This document shows, piece after piece, positions 10,304-19,466 of a DNA stretch of 64,000 bases. Source of the stretch: Rhodopseudomonas sp. P2A-2r (lineage in GTDB: Bacteria; Pseudomonadota; Alphaproteobacteria; Rhizobiales; Xanthobacteraceae); the NCBI RefSeq assembly GCF_026015985.1, contig NZ_CP110389.1, positions 4,868,001 through 4,932,000 on the forward strand, in the 5' to 3' direction. Numbering within the stretch: position 1 is the first letter of the stretch; each line of letters opens with the position of its first letter. Both the position numbers and the translations under genes were made by a program. The notes beneath the pieces were generated by a model. It worked only from the letters and a program-made list of their open reading frames with translations. It was not told the DNA's origin and did no database searches.

Positions 10304-10783
10304 TCAGCCCTTCTGCCCGTTGGTCGCGGGTGCCGCCGCGGCATGCTTGATGGCTTCGCGGATCCGGACATAGGTGCCGCAACGACAGATGTTGCCCGCC
10401 ATGGCATCGTCGATATCGCTGTCTTTCGGGCTGGGATTGCTCGCCAGCAAGGCCGTTGCCGACATGATCTGGCCGGACTGGCAATAGCCGCATTGCACCA
10501 CCTCAAGATCGAGCCAGGCCTTCTGGATCCGGGCGCCGGCCGGCGTCTGGCCGATGGCCTCAATGGTGGTGATCCTGGAGTCGCCGACGCTGTCGATCGG
10601 CGTGACGCAGGAGCGGACGGCGCTGCCGTCCTGGTGCACGGTGCAGGCGCCGCACAGGGCCTCACCGCAGCCGAACTTGGTCCCGGTCATGCCGAGTACG
10701 TCGCGCAGCACCCAGAGCAGAGGCGTGTCGCTGTCGACGTCGACCGAATGGCTCACGCCATTGATATTGATACTATAGGCCAT
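10304..10783 (-). CDS. (2Fe-2S)-binding small subunit of molybdenum hydroxylase (IorA type)
   Basis: The electron-transfer subunit of 159 residues that pairs with the molybdopterin subunit downstream. The plant-type ferredoxin loop is [14 protein letters not shown]. The second cluster domain has CGYCQSGQ and the final CRCGTY. Upstream in-frame codons exist, but ATG 10783 is chosen because GGAG lies eight bases before it and the N-terminus [14 protein letters not shown] fits the family. There is no FAD subunit, as expected for the IorAB branch, which passes electrons to a cytochrome or quinone. Confidence 0.92.
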   Translation of the reverse strand: MAYSININGVSHSVDVDSDTPLLWVLRDVLGMTGTKFGCGEALCGACTVHQDGSAVRSCVTPIDSVGDSRITTIEAIGQTPAGARIQKAWLDLEVVQCGYCQSGQIMSATALLASNPSPKDSDIDDAMAGNICRCGTYVRIREAIKHAAAAPATNGQKG

Positions 10784-11119
10784 GACGATCTCCAGACACA
10801 GGCGTACGACTCGCGGTCGCAGCAAGGAGTTACCGGCAGTCGGGGCGCGACAGCCGGGCGAATGGAATGATGAAGACAATATCATACGTCCGCTCACGGC
10901 TTCTCGCAATCGCCGATAGCGCGCAAAATGCATTTCACGCGAGAACGGTAGACCGGGTCATTCACAAAGTTGCGACAAGCCCGATCCGGCGCCGGACTCT
11001 ATTGCGAGGCCGGACGATCGCTGCTCGGGGTCGGTCAATCGCCGGCCGCAGCGTCGACTCCGTCTTCGGATCCCACCTGACCGTTGCGGGCTGCCGGAAA
11101 TGCCTCTAGACCAGCCGGC
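10784..11119. other. Intergenic region between divergent genes, nothing recognised
   Basis: This stretch separates the leftward oxidoreductase operon from the rightward HAD gene and must hold promoters for both. I see no palindrome, RNA gene or conserved reading frame in it. The frame open from 11084 continues into the HAD gene but lacks a plausible ribosome site. Confidence 0.5.
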
Positions 11120-11782
11120 ATGGACGCCATCTTCCTCGACCTCGACGGCACGCTGACCGACCCCAAAGTCGGCATCACCCGCTCCATCCAGCACGCGCTC
11201 GCCGCCCTCGATCAACCAGTCCCCGCCGAGCAGGATCTGCTGTGGTGCATCGGCCCGCCGCTGATCACCAGTTTCCGCACCATGCTCGGCGACGAAGCCC
11301 GTGCGGCACGCGCGGTGACGCTGTATCGCGAACGGTTCTCCGACATCGGCCTCTACGAAAACAAGCTCTATGACGGCATCCACGAACTGCTGACAGGGCT
11401 GAAGGCGGCCGGGCCCCGGCTGTTCGTCGCCACCAGCAAGGCCCACGTGTTCGCCAGCCGCATCATCGAGCATTTCGGCCTGGCCGGCTATTTCGAGCAT
11501 GTCTACGGCGCCGAGCTCGACGGCACCCGAGGCGAAAAGACGGCGCTGCTGCACTACGCGCTCGACCAGCGCGGTCTCGCCGGGAATCGCGCAGTCATGG
11601 TCGGCGACCGCAGCTTCGACATGATCGGCGCCCGCAACAACGCCATGACCCCGGTCGGCGTTCTCTATGGTTACGGCAACGAGCAGGAACTGCGCGGGGC
11701 CGGCGCCGCCCACGTCTGCGTGACGCCGCAGGCGGTGGGCGTACGTCTCGCCGGACTGCTCGGCGCGACAAAAATCGCCTGA
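11120..11782 (+). CDS. HAD-superfamily hydrolase, Gph-like phosphatase
   Basis: A soluble phosphatase of 220 residues. Motif I is DLDGTLTDP at residues 6-14, with the nucleophilic Asp and the acid/base Asp. Motif II is the Thr in VATSKAH, the Lys of motif III is in RGEKTALL, and motif IV is VGDRSFDMIGAR. The sequence DPKVGITRSIQHAL with its small helical cap is typical of phosphoglycolate phosphatase or 5'-nucleotidase-like members. ATG 11120 starts directly before the motif I strand and is preferred over 11084. The substrate is not determinable. Confidence 0.85.
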   Translation: MDAIFLDLDGTLTDPKVGITRSIQHALAALDQPVPAEQDLLWCIGPPLITSFRTMLGDEARAARAVTLYRERFSDIGLYENKLYDGIHELLTGLKAAGPRLFVATSKAHVFASRIIEHFGLAGYFEHVYGAELDGTRGEKTALLHYALDQRGLAGNRAVMVGDRSFDMIGARNNAMTPVGVLYGYGNEQELRGAGAAHVCVTPQAVGVRLAGLLGATKIA

Positions 11783-12080
11783 GCCGTCCGGCCAGCGCGC
11801 TCACCAACCCCGGCGGGCCTCAGCCGGTAGCGCCTGCCTTTTGGCCAGCGGCGCGCGCCATCCGATCAGGCCTGGGCGAAGCTGCGAAATTGCACGCCCA
11901 TAGTTTAACCAGCACCCTCACAATTGCTGGGCATTTTTCGGGATGCCTTCGCGCGTCGCGCGTACCCCGCCGGGGCCGATCGGCATCAAATGTACCTTTA
12001 TGCGGGCTTGATTGATCCGCGCAGGCCAGCCATGCTCATGGCGGACATCTCAGATTCAGCGTGATCCAAAGGAGAACACC

Positions 12081-12995
12081 ATGGGCTATAAACATGCGAC
12101 CGGCATTCTGATCGCCGCCGCGCTCTGCGCAGGACCGGCTTCGGCGCAGGAGCTGACCGGGACATTGAAGAAAATCAAGGACAGTGGCGCGATCACCATC
12201 GGGTTCCGTGACTCCTCGGTGCCGTTCTCCTATCTGGACGACAACCAGAAGCCGGTCGGCTTCGCCATGGACATCTGCTACAAGATCGTGGATGCCGTGA
12301 AGAAAGAGCTGAAGAACGACAAGATCGAAGTCAAGCTCAACCCGGTGACCTCGGCCACCCGCATTCCGCTGATCGCCAACGGTACCGTCGACCTCGAATG
12401 TGGTTCGACCACCAACAACGTCGACCGCCAGAAGCAGGTCTCCTTCACCAACACCCACTTCCTGACCGCCAGCCGCTTCGTCTCGAAGAAGTCCAGCAAG
12501 ATCAACTCGATCGACGATCTCAAGGGCAAGTCGGTGGTCTCCACCTCCGGCACCACCAACATCAAGCAGCTCACTGAAGCCAACGCCGCGCGCAACCTCG
12601 GCATCAACGTGATTGCCGCCAAGGACCATGCCGAAGCGTTCCTGATGGTCGAGACCGACCGCGCCGTCGCCTTCGTCATGGACGACATCCTGCTCGCCAG
12701 CCTCGCCGCCGGCTCCAAGGATCCGTCGGGCTACGTCATCTCCAAGGATGCGTTCTCCAAGCCCGAGCCCTACGGCATCATGCTGCGCAAGGACGACGCG
12801 GCTTTCAAGAAGGTCGCCGACGACGCCACCGCCGCTCTCTACAAGAGCGCCGACGGCAAGAAGCTGTATGACAAGTGGTTCATGTCGGCGATCCCGCCGA
12901 AGGGCCTGAACCTCAACGTGCCGATGGGCGCCGAGCAGGCCAAGGCCTTCGCGAAGCCGTCGGATTCGGCCGATCCTGACGCCTACACCAACTAA
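12081..12995 (+). CDS. gltI: Amino acid ABC transporter periplasmic binding protein (GltI type)
   Basis: A 304-residue solute-binding protein of family 3, probably for glutamate and aspartate. A Sec signal peptide ending near AGPASAQ covers about residues 1-22. The mature part has the family signature GFAMDICYKIVDAV and the polar-amino-acid pocket segment FRDSSVPFSYLDDNQKPVG. ATG 12081 follows AAAGGAGAACACC. It leads an operon of binding protein, two permeases and ATPase. A hairpin after the gene probably keeps its expression above that of the permeases. Confidence 0.88.
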   Translation: MGYKHATGILIAAALCAGPASAQELTGTLKKIKDSGAITIGFRDSSVPFSYLDDNQKPVGFAMDICYKIVDAVKKELKNDKIEVKLNPVTSATRIPLIANGTVDLECGSTTNNVDRQKQVSFTNTHFLTASRFVSKKSSKINSIDDLKGKSVVSTSGTTNIKQLTEANAARNLGINVIAAKDHAEAFLMVETDRAVAFVMDDILLASLAAGSKDPSGYVISKDAFSKPEPYGIMLRKDDAAFKKVADDATAALYKSADGKKLYDKWFMSAIPPKGLNLNVPMGAEQAKAFAKPSDSADPDAYTN

Positions 12996-13010
12996 GCAAG
13001 GACGACACGA

Positions 13011-13047
13011 GGCTCATGCGATGGCCCGGCCATTGCATGAGCCTTTT
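13011..13047 (+). terminator. Attenuating hairpin between binding protein and permease genes
   Basis: Arms at 13011-13026 and 13028-13043 (GGCTCATGCGATGGCC against GGCCATTGCATGAGCC) pair with one mismatch, and TTTT follows. It lies between the binding-protein stop and the first permease start. It looks like a partial terminator that sets stoichiometry within the operon. Confidence 0.7.
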
Positions 13048-13076
13048 GCCAACAGGCGTGGGGCGGGGGTAAATTC

Positions 13077-13809
13077 GTGAACTATCACTGGAATTGGGGC
13101 ATCTTCTGGGAGCAGACGCCGGAGGCAACGGGCACCTACTTCAGCACGCTGATGAGCGGGCTTGGTGTCACAATCCTGCTTGCGCTGTGTGCCTGGACGA
13201 TCGCCTTCGTGGTCGGCTCGCTGATCGGCATCATCCGCACCCTGCCCTCCAAATGGTCGGAACGGCTCGGCAACGCCTATATCGAGACCTTCCGCAATAT
13301 CCCCTGCTGGTGCAGCTCTTCATCTGGTTCTTCGTCATTCCCGAACTGCTGCCGAAGGATCTCGGCACCTGGGTCAAGCAGTTGCGCAACGGCCCGTTCT
13401 ATACGGCGGTCATCGGCATCGGCCTGTACATGTCATCCCGTGTGGCCACCCAGGTCAGCGCCGGCATCAATTCGCTGCCAAAAGGCCAGCGCATGGCCGG
13501 CACCGCGATCGGCCTCACCACCGTGCAGACCTATCGCTATATCCTGCTGCCGCTGGCCTATCGCATCATCTTCCCGCCGCTGACCTCCGAGTTTCTCAAC
13601 ACCATCAAGAACACCGCGGTGGCACTGACCATCGGCGTCATGGAACTGACCGCGCGGGCGCGCTCGATGCAGGAATTCTCGTTCCAGGTGTTCGAGGCCT
13701 TCACGGCCGCGACCGTGATCTACCTTGTCCTCAGCGCCGTGGTGACAATCGGGATGCGCTATGCGGAGAAGCGCCTCGTCATCCCCGGCTTTAACGGGGG
13801 AAGGCGTAA
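13077..13809 (+). pseudogene. gltJ: Amino acid ABC transporter permease (GltJ type), two frameshifts
   Basis: An inner-membrane permease of the polar amino acid uptake family, about 244 residues when repaired. It starts at GTG 13077 (MNYHWNWGIFWEQTPEA). The first break is the C run at 13301-13304: one more C turns FRNIPCW into FRNIPLLVQLFIWF. The rest, including the EAA-like loop SLPKGQRMAGTAIGLTTVQT, is in the shifted frame. A second break is the G run at 13796-13800: one more G gives NGGKA and a TAA stop that overlaps the next ATG as TAATG, the expected coupling. Without these changes translation runs out of frame through the next gene. Confidence 0.82.
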
Positions 13810-14501
13810 TGTTCAGCGATTTCGATTTCAACGTCATCTGGCGCAGCCTGCCCTACCTGTTCGAGCAGGGCATGACCTTCACGCTGACGCTGACGGCGAT
13901 AGCCACCGTCGGCGGACTGATCCTCGGCACGCTGGTCGCCTTGATGCGACTGTCGTCGAACGTCGCGCTGTCGACCTTTGCGGCGAGCTACGTCAACCTG
14001 ATGCGCTCACTGCCGCTGGTGCTGGTGATCTTTCTGTTCTACTTCCTGATGCCCTATATCGGACAGTGGATATTGCGGGCCGACCAGCCGGTCCAGGTCG
14101 GCGCCTACACCTCGACCATCGTCACCTTCACACTGTTCGAGGCGGCGTATTTCTCCGAGATCATGCGCGCCGGCATCCAGTCGATCCCGCGCGGCCAGGT
14201 CATGGCCGGTTATGCCATCGGCCTGAACTACCGCGAGGTGATGCGCCACGTCGTGCTGCCGCAGGCCTTCCGCAACATGCTGCCGGTGATCTTCACCCAG
14301 ACCATCGTGCTGTTCCAGGATACCTCGCTGGTCTACGTGCTGTCGATCACCGACTTCCTCGGCGCCGCCTCCAAGGTGGCGCAGCGCGACGGCCGCCTCA
14401 CCGAAATGTACCTGTTCGCCGCGGTGGTCTATTTCGCGATCTGCTTCACCGCCTCGTTCTTCGTCAAGCGCCTGCAAAAGCGCATCAGCATCATCCGATA
14501 G
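13809..14501 (+). CDS. gltK: Amino acid ABC transporter permease (GltK type)
   Basis: The second membrane subunit of the GltIJKL-type importer, 230 residues with about five transmembrane segments. The ATPase-contact EAA loop is [23 protein letters not shown] 13809 overlaps the likely stop of the preceding permease gene. It forms a heterodimeric channel with that permease, driven by the ATPase downstream. Confidence 0.88.
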   Translation: MFSDFDFNVIWRSLPYLFEQGMTFTLTLTAIATVGGLILGTLVALMRLSSNVALSTFAASYVNLMRSLPLVLVIFLFYFLMPYIGQWILRADQPVQVGAYTSTIVTFTLFEAAYFSEIMRAGIQSIPRGQVMAGYAIGLNYREVMRHVVLPQAFRNMLPVIFTQTIVLFQDTSLVYVLSITDFLGAASKVAQRDGRLTEMYLFAAVVYFAICFTASFFVKRLQKRISIIR

Positions 14502-14544
14502 CCGTGCCGTTCATTTCCGTGCCTCCAACATCCGGTCGATCCCC

Positions 14545-15282
14545 ATGCCCATGATCACCATCGACAACGTCAGCAAATGGTACAATCCCACGTTCCAGGT
14601 ACTGAAGCATTGCAGCACCACGGTGGACAAGGGCGAGGTCGTGGTGGTCTGCGGTCCGTCCGGTTCGGGGAAATCGACCCTCATCAAGACCGTGAATGCG
14701 CTGGAGCCGGTGCAGGAAGGCACCATCCTGGTCGACGGTCTCAACGTCACCACGATGAAGAAGGACCTGCCAAAGCTGCGCTCGCGCGTCGGCATGGTGT
14801 TCCAGCACTTCGAACTGTTTCCGCACCTGCGCATCGTCGAGAACCTGTGCCTCGGCCAGACCAAGGTCCTCGGCCGCTCCGAGGACGCCGCGCGCGCCAA
14901 GGCAATGAAGATGCTGGAGCGCGTCGGCCTCACCGCGCATGCGGAGAAATATCCCGGCCAGCTGTCCGGCGGTCAGCAGCAGCGCGTCGCCATCGCGCGG
15001 GCGCTGGTGATGGACCCGATCTGCATGCTGTTCGACGAGCCGACCTCGGCACTGGATCCGGAAATGATCAACGAGGTGCTCGACGTCATGGTCGAACTCG
15101 CCAAGGAAGGCATGACCATGATGGTGGTGACCCACGAGATGGGGTTCGCCAAGAAAGTCGCCAACCGCGTCATCTTCATGGATGCCGGCGAGATCGTCGA
15201 AGACGCCCAGAAGGACGACTTCTTCGGCCACCCGCGCAGCGATCGCGCGCAGCAGTTCCTGTCGAAGATCCTGGCGCATTAG
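14545..15282 (+). CDS. gltL: Amino acid ABC transporter ATP-binding protein (GltL type)
   Basis: The 245-residue ATPase of the polar amino acid importer. Walker A is GPSGSGKST and the signature is LSGGQQQR. Walker B is [13 protein letters not shown] and the switch His is in VVTHEMGFA. It starts [14 protein letters not shown] and is last gene of the operon. The next 200 bases hold a repeat-like intergenic element. Confidence 0.93.
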   Translation: MPMITIDNVSKWYNPTFQVLKHCSTTVDKGEVVVVCGPSGSGKSTLIKTVNALEPVQEGTILVDGLNVTTMKKDLPKLRSRVGMVFQHFELFPHLRIVENLCLGQTKVLGRSEDAARAKAMKMLERVGLTAHAEKYPGQLSGGQQQRVAIARALVMDPICMLFDEPTSALDPEMINEVLDVMVELAKEGMTMMVVTHEMGFAKKVANRVIFMDAGEIVEDAQKDDFFGHPRSDRAQQFLSKILAH

Positions 15283-15292
15283 TCAGTGGTTT

Positions 15293-15478
15293 CCTCCCCC
15301 GCGTCTTCCGCGGTGGGGAGGGTCGGCCGAACGAGACGATGCGCAGCATCGGTGAAGTGGAGGCCGGGGTGGGGGACCTCAAACGCTGACGTCCGTATTG
15401 CTGCCCCCACCCGACCGCGCTTCGCGCGGCCACCCTCCCGCCACGCGCAGCTTCGCTGCGCTTTGGGAGAGGAAGAAA
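15293..15478. repeat. Dyad-rich intergenic element
   Basis: The spacer between two convergent operons is made of GC-rich dyads: CCTCCCCCGCG facing CGCGGTGGGGAGG at the left end, then CGCGCTTCGCGCG and GCGCAGCTTCGCTGCGC at the right end. I recognise this as the style of dispersed intergenic element common in Bradyrhizobium-like genomes. It may act as a bidirectional terminator. Copy number cannot be checked here. Confidence 0.5.
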
Positions 15479-15483
15479 GCGCC

Positions 15484-16266
15484 CTACCAGGTGGCCAGCA
15501 CCGCGCCCTTGAACTTGGTGGCGATAAATTCCTTGATCTCCGGCGACTGATAGCTCTCCACCAGCGTCTTCACCCACGGCTTGTCCTTGTCGGCAATGCG
15601 CACCGCGATGACGTTGGCGTAGGGGCCCTTGGGATCTTCACGCAGCAGCGCGTCCTTGACCGGGTCGAGGCCGGACTGAGTGGCGTAGTTGGTGTTGACG
15701 CCCGCGGCATCGACGTCGTCGAGGGTACGCGGGGTCTGCGCGGCATCGATCTCGATGATCTTCAGCTTCTTCGGGTTCTCGGTGATGTCGAGCATGGTCG
15801 GCTTGAAGCCGACGCCGTCCTTCAGCTTGATGACGCCCTTGTCGCGCAACAGCAGCAGCACGCGGCCGCCATTGGTCGGGTCATTGGGGATCGCCAGCGA
15901 GGCGCCGGTCTTGATCTCGTCCCAGTTCTTCACCTTCTTCGAATAGATGCCCATCGGGAAGTTCACGGTGCCGCCGACGGATACGATCTTGTACTTGCGG
16001 TCGGCGATCTGGTTATCGAGATAGGGCTGGTGCTGGAACGAATTGGCCTGCAGGTCGCCGGCCTCCAGCGCCGCGTTCGGCACCACATAGTCGGAGAATT
16101 CGACGACCTGGATGTCGAGGTCCTTCTTGGCGGCGACCGCCTTCACGGCCTCCATGATCTGGGCATGCGGCCCGGCGGTGACACCGACCTTGATGGTCTC
16201 GGCATGGGCAGCGGTCGTCAGCGCAAGGGCTGCGACGACCGAGAGAGCGAGAGAGCGTAGCGACAT
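15484..16266 (-). CDS. metQ: MetQ/NlpA-family substrate-binding protein
   Basis: A 260-residue periplasmic binding protein of the D-methionine importer type. A signal peptide is present (SLRSLALSVVAALALTTAAHA), but there is no lipobox cysteine, so it is probably soluble rather than a lipoprotein. Family hallmarks include TAGPHAQIMEAVK, NSFQHQPYLD and IPNDPTNGGRVLLLL. ATG 16266 is chosen because the signal peptide starts there. It is last in a leftward metNIQ order, separated from the permease by a 139 bp repeat element. Confidence 0.9.
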   Translation of the reverse strand: MSLRSLALSVVAALALTTAAHAETIKVGVTAGPHAQIMEAVKAVAAKKDLDIQVVEFSDYVVPNAALEAGDLQANSFQHQPYLDNQIADRKYKIVSVGGTVNFPMGIYSKKVKNWDEIKTGASLAIPNDPTNGGRVLLLLRDKGVIKLKDGVGFKPTMLDITENPKKLKIIEIDAAQTPRTLDDVDAAGVNTNYATQSGLDPVKDALLREDPKGPYANVIAVRIADKDKPWVKTLVESYQSPEIKEFIATKFKGAVLATW

Positions 16267-16313
16267 ATTCGGTTCCTGTGGTGGTGTTGAAGATTGATCG
16301 AAGCGGTTCAGTT

Positions 16314-16452
16314 CGTGTCCCGGACGCGACGCAGCGTGCAACGCTGCTTCGCAGATCCGGGACCGTACCGATCGCCGGCGTTTTTGACGGTCCCGGCTCA
16401 GCAGTGCGCTACGCCGCTAAGATGCGGCGCACTGCACTGCGTCCGGGACACG
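16314..16452. repeat. 139 bp intergenic element with 14 bp terminal inverted repeats
   Basis: It begins CGTGTCCCGGACGC at 16314-16327 and ends with the exact reverse complement at 16439-16452. Inside are further dyads, including GATCCGGGACCG facing CGGTCCCGG around a short spacer. It has the form of a non-autonomous MITE or REP-like unit. It lies within the metNIQ transcription unit, so its transcript would fold into a strong hairpin between permease and binding-protein genes. Confidence 0.75.
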
Positions 16453-16466
16453 TCCCATAAGTGACC

Positions 16467-17132
16467 TCACGAATGACGGTTGCGCTTGTCGAGGCGGCGC
16501 GAGAGCCGGTCGCCGATGGTCTGCACGCCCTGCACCAGCACGATCAGCACGATGACCACGGTGGCCATCACCTCCGGCATGAAGCGCTGGTAGCCATAGC
16601 GGATGCCGAGATCGCCAAGCCCGCCGCCGCCGACCGCGCCGACCATCGCGGAGTAGCCGATCAGGCTGACCGTGGCGAGCGTCAGCGCCAGCGTCACCGC
16701 CGGCAGGGCTTCCGGCAGCAGCACCTTCTGCACGATCTGCAGCGGACTGGCGCCAAAGGCGCGCGCGGCTTCGACCAGGCCCTGGTCGACTTCGCGGATC
16801 GCGCCCTCGATGACGCGGGCAATGAAGGGAATTGCGGCGATGGTCAGCGGCACCACCGCGGCGCTGGTGCCGATCGAGGTGCCGGCGATCAGCCGCGTCA
16901 GCGGCACGATGGCCACCACCAGGATGATGAACGGCGTCGAGCGCGTGGCGTTGACCACGAGGCCGAGCAGACGATTGACCATCGGCGCCGGGAACAGTTC
17001 GTTGGCGCGGCTGGTGGCGAGAAAGATGCCGAGCGGCAGGCCGACCAGCGTGCCGAAGGTGCCGGCCAGCGCCACCATGGTCAGGGTGTCCAGGGTCGAC
17101 CAGGCAATCAGCGACAACAGTTCAGGCGACAT
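16467..17132 (-). CDS. metI: MetI-type ABC transporter permease
   Basis: A 221-residue inner-membrane permease with about five transmembrane segments. The EAA loop is [20 protein letters not shown], and [15 protein letters not shown] is characteristic of MetI. The start is ATG 17132, with GGAG upstream; a TTG two codons earlier is possible. It overlaps the end of the ATPase gene by 11 bases, showing translational coupling. Confidence 0.92.
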   Translation of the reverse strand: MSPELLSLIAWSTLDTLTMVALAGTFGTLVGLPLGIFLATSRANELFPAPMVNRLLGLVVNATRSTPFIILVVAIVPLTRLIAGTSIGTSAAVVPLTIAAIPFIARVIEGAIREVDQGLVEAARAFGASPLQIVQKVLLPEALPAVTLALTLATVSLIGYSAMVGAVGGGGLGDLGIRYGYQRFMPEVMATVVIVLIVLVQGVQTIGDRLSRRLDKRNRHS

Positions 17133-18228
17133 AGCCAAGGTGCTCCACTTTGTTGCGGGTGCTGGTCAGCTCGGCCACCAGCTTCGCCAACAATTCGGGC
17201 TCGGCGGCGACGGATGCGATCAGCGTGCCGAACGGATGGTCGGCGACATATTCGATCTGGCCATGCATGATGTTGAAATCGACGTTGTAGGCGCGTGTCA
17301 GCCGCGACAGCACCGGCTCGTCGGCGTCCGCGCCGGTGAAGGCGATGCGGATCACCGCCTGCATGCCGGGCGCATAGGCCGGCAGCAGCTTGGCCTGCAG
17401 CCATTCCGGCACGTTGCCGCCGGTGACCTCGCCGACGAAGCGCCTGGTGGTCTCGTGGTGCGGATTGGCAAAGATCTCGTAGGTGGTCCCCTGCTCGACG
17501 ATGCGGCCGCCTTCCATCACGGCGACATGGTCGGCGAGCTTCTTCACCACCGACATTTCGTGAGTGATGAACAGGATGGTCAGGTTGAGCTCGGCGTTGA
17601 TCTGCTTGAGCAGCGCCAGGATCTGGCTGGTAGTCTCCGGATCCAGCGCCGACGTCGCCTCGTCCGACAGCAGCACTTTCGGCTTGGTGGCCAGCGCGCG
17701 GGCAATGCCGACGCGCTGCTTCTGGCCGCCGGACAGTTCGGCCGGATAGCGGTCGCGCTTGTCGGCGAGGCCGACCATGTCGAGCAAGGGGTTGACGATG
17801 CCCGGGATGTCGCGACGCGCCACGCCGGCGATTTCCAGCGGCAGCGCGATATTGTCGAAGGCGGTGCGCGACGACAGCAGGTTGAAATGCTGGAAGATCA
17901 TGCCGATCGAACGCCGCGCCTTGCGCAGGCTGCGCTCGTCGAGCGCGCCGATGTCGAGGCCGTCGACATTGACGCGGCCGGAGGTCGGCAGTTCGAGGCC
18001 GTTGATCAGCCGGATCAGCGTCGACTTGCCGGCGCCGCTTCGCCCGATCACGCCGACGATGGCGCCTTCAGGCACTTTAAGGTCGATGCTATCCACCGCC
18101 CGCACCTCGGCAGAGCCCGATCGCGCCGGGAATATCTTGCTGACGCCATCGAAGGAAATGATGGCGCGCCCCTGCGGGTCGATGATGGGCACGGGCGCTC
18201 CGGTAGGCTTGGATAAGGGAGCGTTCAT
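17122..18228 (-). CDS. metN: MetN-type ABC transporter ATP-binding protein with NIL domain
   Basis: A 368-residue ATPase. Walker A is GRSGAGKST, the signature is LSGGQKQR, Walker B is [14 protein letters not shown] and the switch is ITHEMSV. Residues from about 285 on match the C-terminal NIL domain ([19 protein letters not shown]), which in MetN binds methionine and inhibits transport. An N-terminal extension of about 25 residues precedes the ATPase core. It is first gene of metNIQ. I looked for a SAM riboswitch upstream and saw none. Confidence 0.93.
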   Translation of the reverse strand: MNAPLSKPTGAPVPIIDPQGRAIISFDGVSKIFPARSGSAEVRAVDSIDLKVPEGAIVGVIGRSGAGKSTLIRLINGLELPTSGRVNVDGLDIGALDERSLRKARRSIGMIFQHFNLLSSRTAFDNIALPLEIAGVARRDIPGIVNPLLDMVGLADKRDRYPAELSGGQKQRVGIARALATKPKVLLSDEATSALDPETTSQILALLKQINAELNLTILFITHEMSVVKKLADHVAVMEGGRIVEQGTTYEIFANPHHETTRRFVGEVTGGNVPEWLQAKLLPAYAPGMQAVIRIAFTGADADEPVLSRLTRAYNVDFNIMHGQIEYVADHPFGTLIASVAAEPELLAKLVAELTSTRNKVEHLGYVA

Positions 18229-18426
18229 AGGAGATCAGTTCTGCGCGAATGGAAAGGCGGCGATGTGAGGATTTTTGGTCCGCAACGACGGCGAACCCGC
18301 GCAACCTACGGATTTTGCCAGCTAATTCAATGGCGTCGCCAAGAAAACCACAACCGCCTCCCAGGCTGTTCCGCTAGGGGACAGAAATGCCGGATTCGGC
18401 CTCATGGCAGCACGGCTGGCCTCCGC

Positions 18427-18765
18427 TCAGGCTTGCTCCAGGAGCTTGAGCGCCGCAGTGTAATCGCCGGCACGGGCGTCATCGATATAGGCCACCAGCA
18501 GCCGGTTGACCGCATCGGCGTCGAGCAGCCGGAGGTCCTGCGGATCGAGCCAGCCGTCGAAATAGCGATCGAGATAGCCGCGACGACCGTCCTGCTCACC
18601 GATCCAGACAGGACCCACCAGAGCGGCCGGGGCCGTCTCCCAGTAACAGAGGACCAACCGCCGCGTACGGGGATGGTGGCCAAGAATGCGCTTACCGTCG
18701 CGAGGGGCCTCGTTCATCGGCCGCAGAAGCTGACCGTATTCGCGTAACACCCGTTCGACGTGCAT
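18427..18765 (-). CDS. Hypothetical protein, 112 residues
   Basis: A small soluble protein of unknown function. It has alternating charged and aromatic residues, with the segment GYLDRYFDGWLDPQDLRLLD in the middle, and no signal peptide or membrane segment. The middle part (HPRTRRLVLCYWETAP) resembles small rhizobial proteins in which a conserved Trp-rich strand precedes a GWxxP turn, but I cannot name a family. It stands alone, leftward, upstream of metN. Confidence 0.55.
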   Translation of the reverse strand: MHVERVLREYGQLLRPMNEAPRDGKRILGHHPRTRRLVLCYWETAPAALVGPVWIGEQDGRRGYLDRYFDGWLDPQDLRLLDADAVNRLLVAYIDDARAGDYTAALKLLEQA

Positions 18766-18873
18766 TTGATGATTCCATGGCGACGGCCCGAGCGAGCCGC
18801 CGTATCGCTAACTTCGTATTGAGCGATTGTTTCCCGCCGCAAATCCGGTGATCACGATGGCGCACCACGCATG

Positions 18874-18900
18874 AAAAAGCCCGGAGCGAAGCTCCGGGCT
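18874..18900 (-). terminator. Rho-independent terminator of the small secreted protein gene
   Basis: A perfect 10 bp stem, AGCCCGGAGC with GCTCCGGGCT around a GAA loop, is followed on the minus strand by five T residues. It begins 19 bases past the stop of the gene at 18919-19197. Confidence 0.88.
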
Positions 18901-18918
18901 AGTTCGTGCTGCTGGCGG

Positions 18919-19197
18919 TTACCAGCCACGATAGTAGCGCGGCCCATAATAGGCATAGCGCGGGCGGTAGCCGTAACCATAGCCGTAATAATGCGGACGA
19001 TAGTAACGGGGGCCGTAGTATCCGTAGCCGGGTCCGTATGCACCATAGGCGCCAGCGGCGAGCGCGCCCGCCGCCAGACCCAGACCGATGGCAGGACCAG
19101 GGCCCCATCCGCGACCGCGCGCCTCTGCCGGCGCAGTTGTCACCGCCGCCGCGCCTAGCGCTGCGACGGTCGCCAGAATGACTGCTGTTTTCTTCAT
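18919..19197 (-). CDS. Small secreted Gly/Tyr/Arg-rich protein
   Basis: A 92-residue exported protein. A Sec signal (MKKTAVILATVAALGAAAV) ends near APAEA. The mature part is a low-complexity repeat of GYG, YYGPRYY and RPRYAYYGPRYY units. Such GYR-rich proteins are common in Bradyrhizobium-like bacteria and are thought to be surface or periplasmic, with no known reaction. AAGGAA precedes the ATG at 19197; the longer open frame upstream lacks a signal peptide. Confidence 0.8.
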   Translation of the reverse strand: MKKTAVILATVAALGAAAVTTAPAEARGRGWGPGPAIGLGLAAGALAAGAYGAYGPGYGYYGPRYYRPHYYGYGYGYRPRYAYYGPRYYRGW

Positions 19198-19466
19198 CAC
19201 ATTTTCCTTTCTGTCCCTGCCCCGAATAACGCCGAAGAAATTCGCTGGTTGCGGGAGGAACCTGGATTCTTTGGGTTCCAAAACGTCGAACAACGGGGCG
19301 CGGACCGGCGGATGCAACTGGCCGCCATTGCACGTCGGCAGCCCCATGTAGGCAAATCCAACTGGTCTAAACACAAATAGAAAATGACTCCGCCGTCGGG
19401 TTCGTCGTAGCGTGGTTCCATGCCGGCCGAGGTCCCGCCGGCACCGGATATGCGCCTGGAGAAGAC

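Noticed and set aside
13094..14554. 486-residue frame spanning both amino acid permease genes
   Set aside because: Only its first third is the real permease; the rest is the out-of-frame shadow of the second permease, caused by a missing base at 13796-13800.
18229..18426. SAM riboswitch upstream of the metN-type gene
   Set aside because: I looked for a conserved pseudoknot or terminator-like arrangement and saw none.
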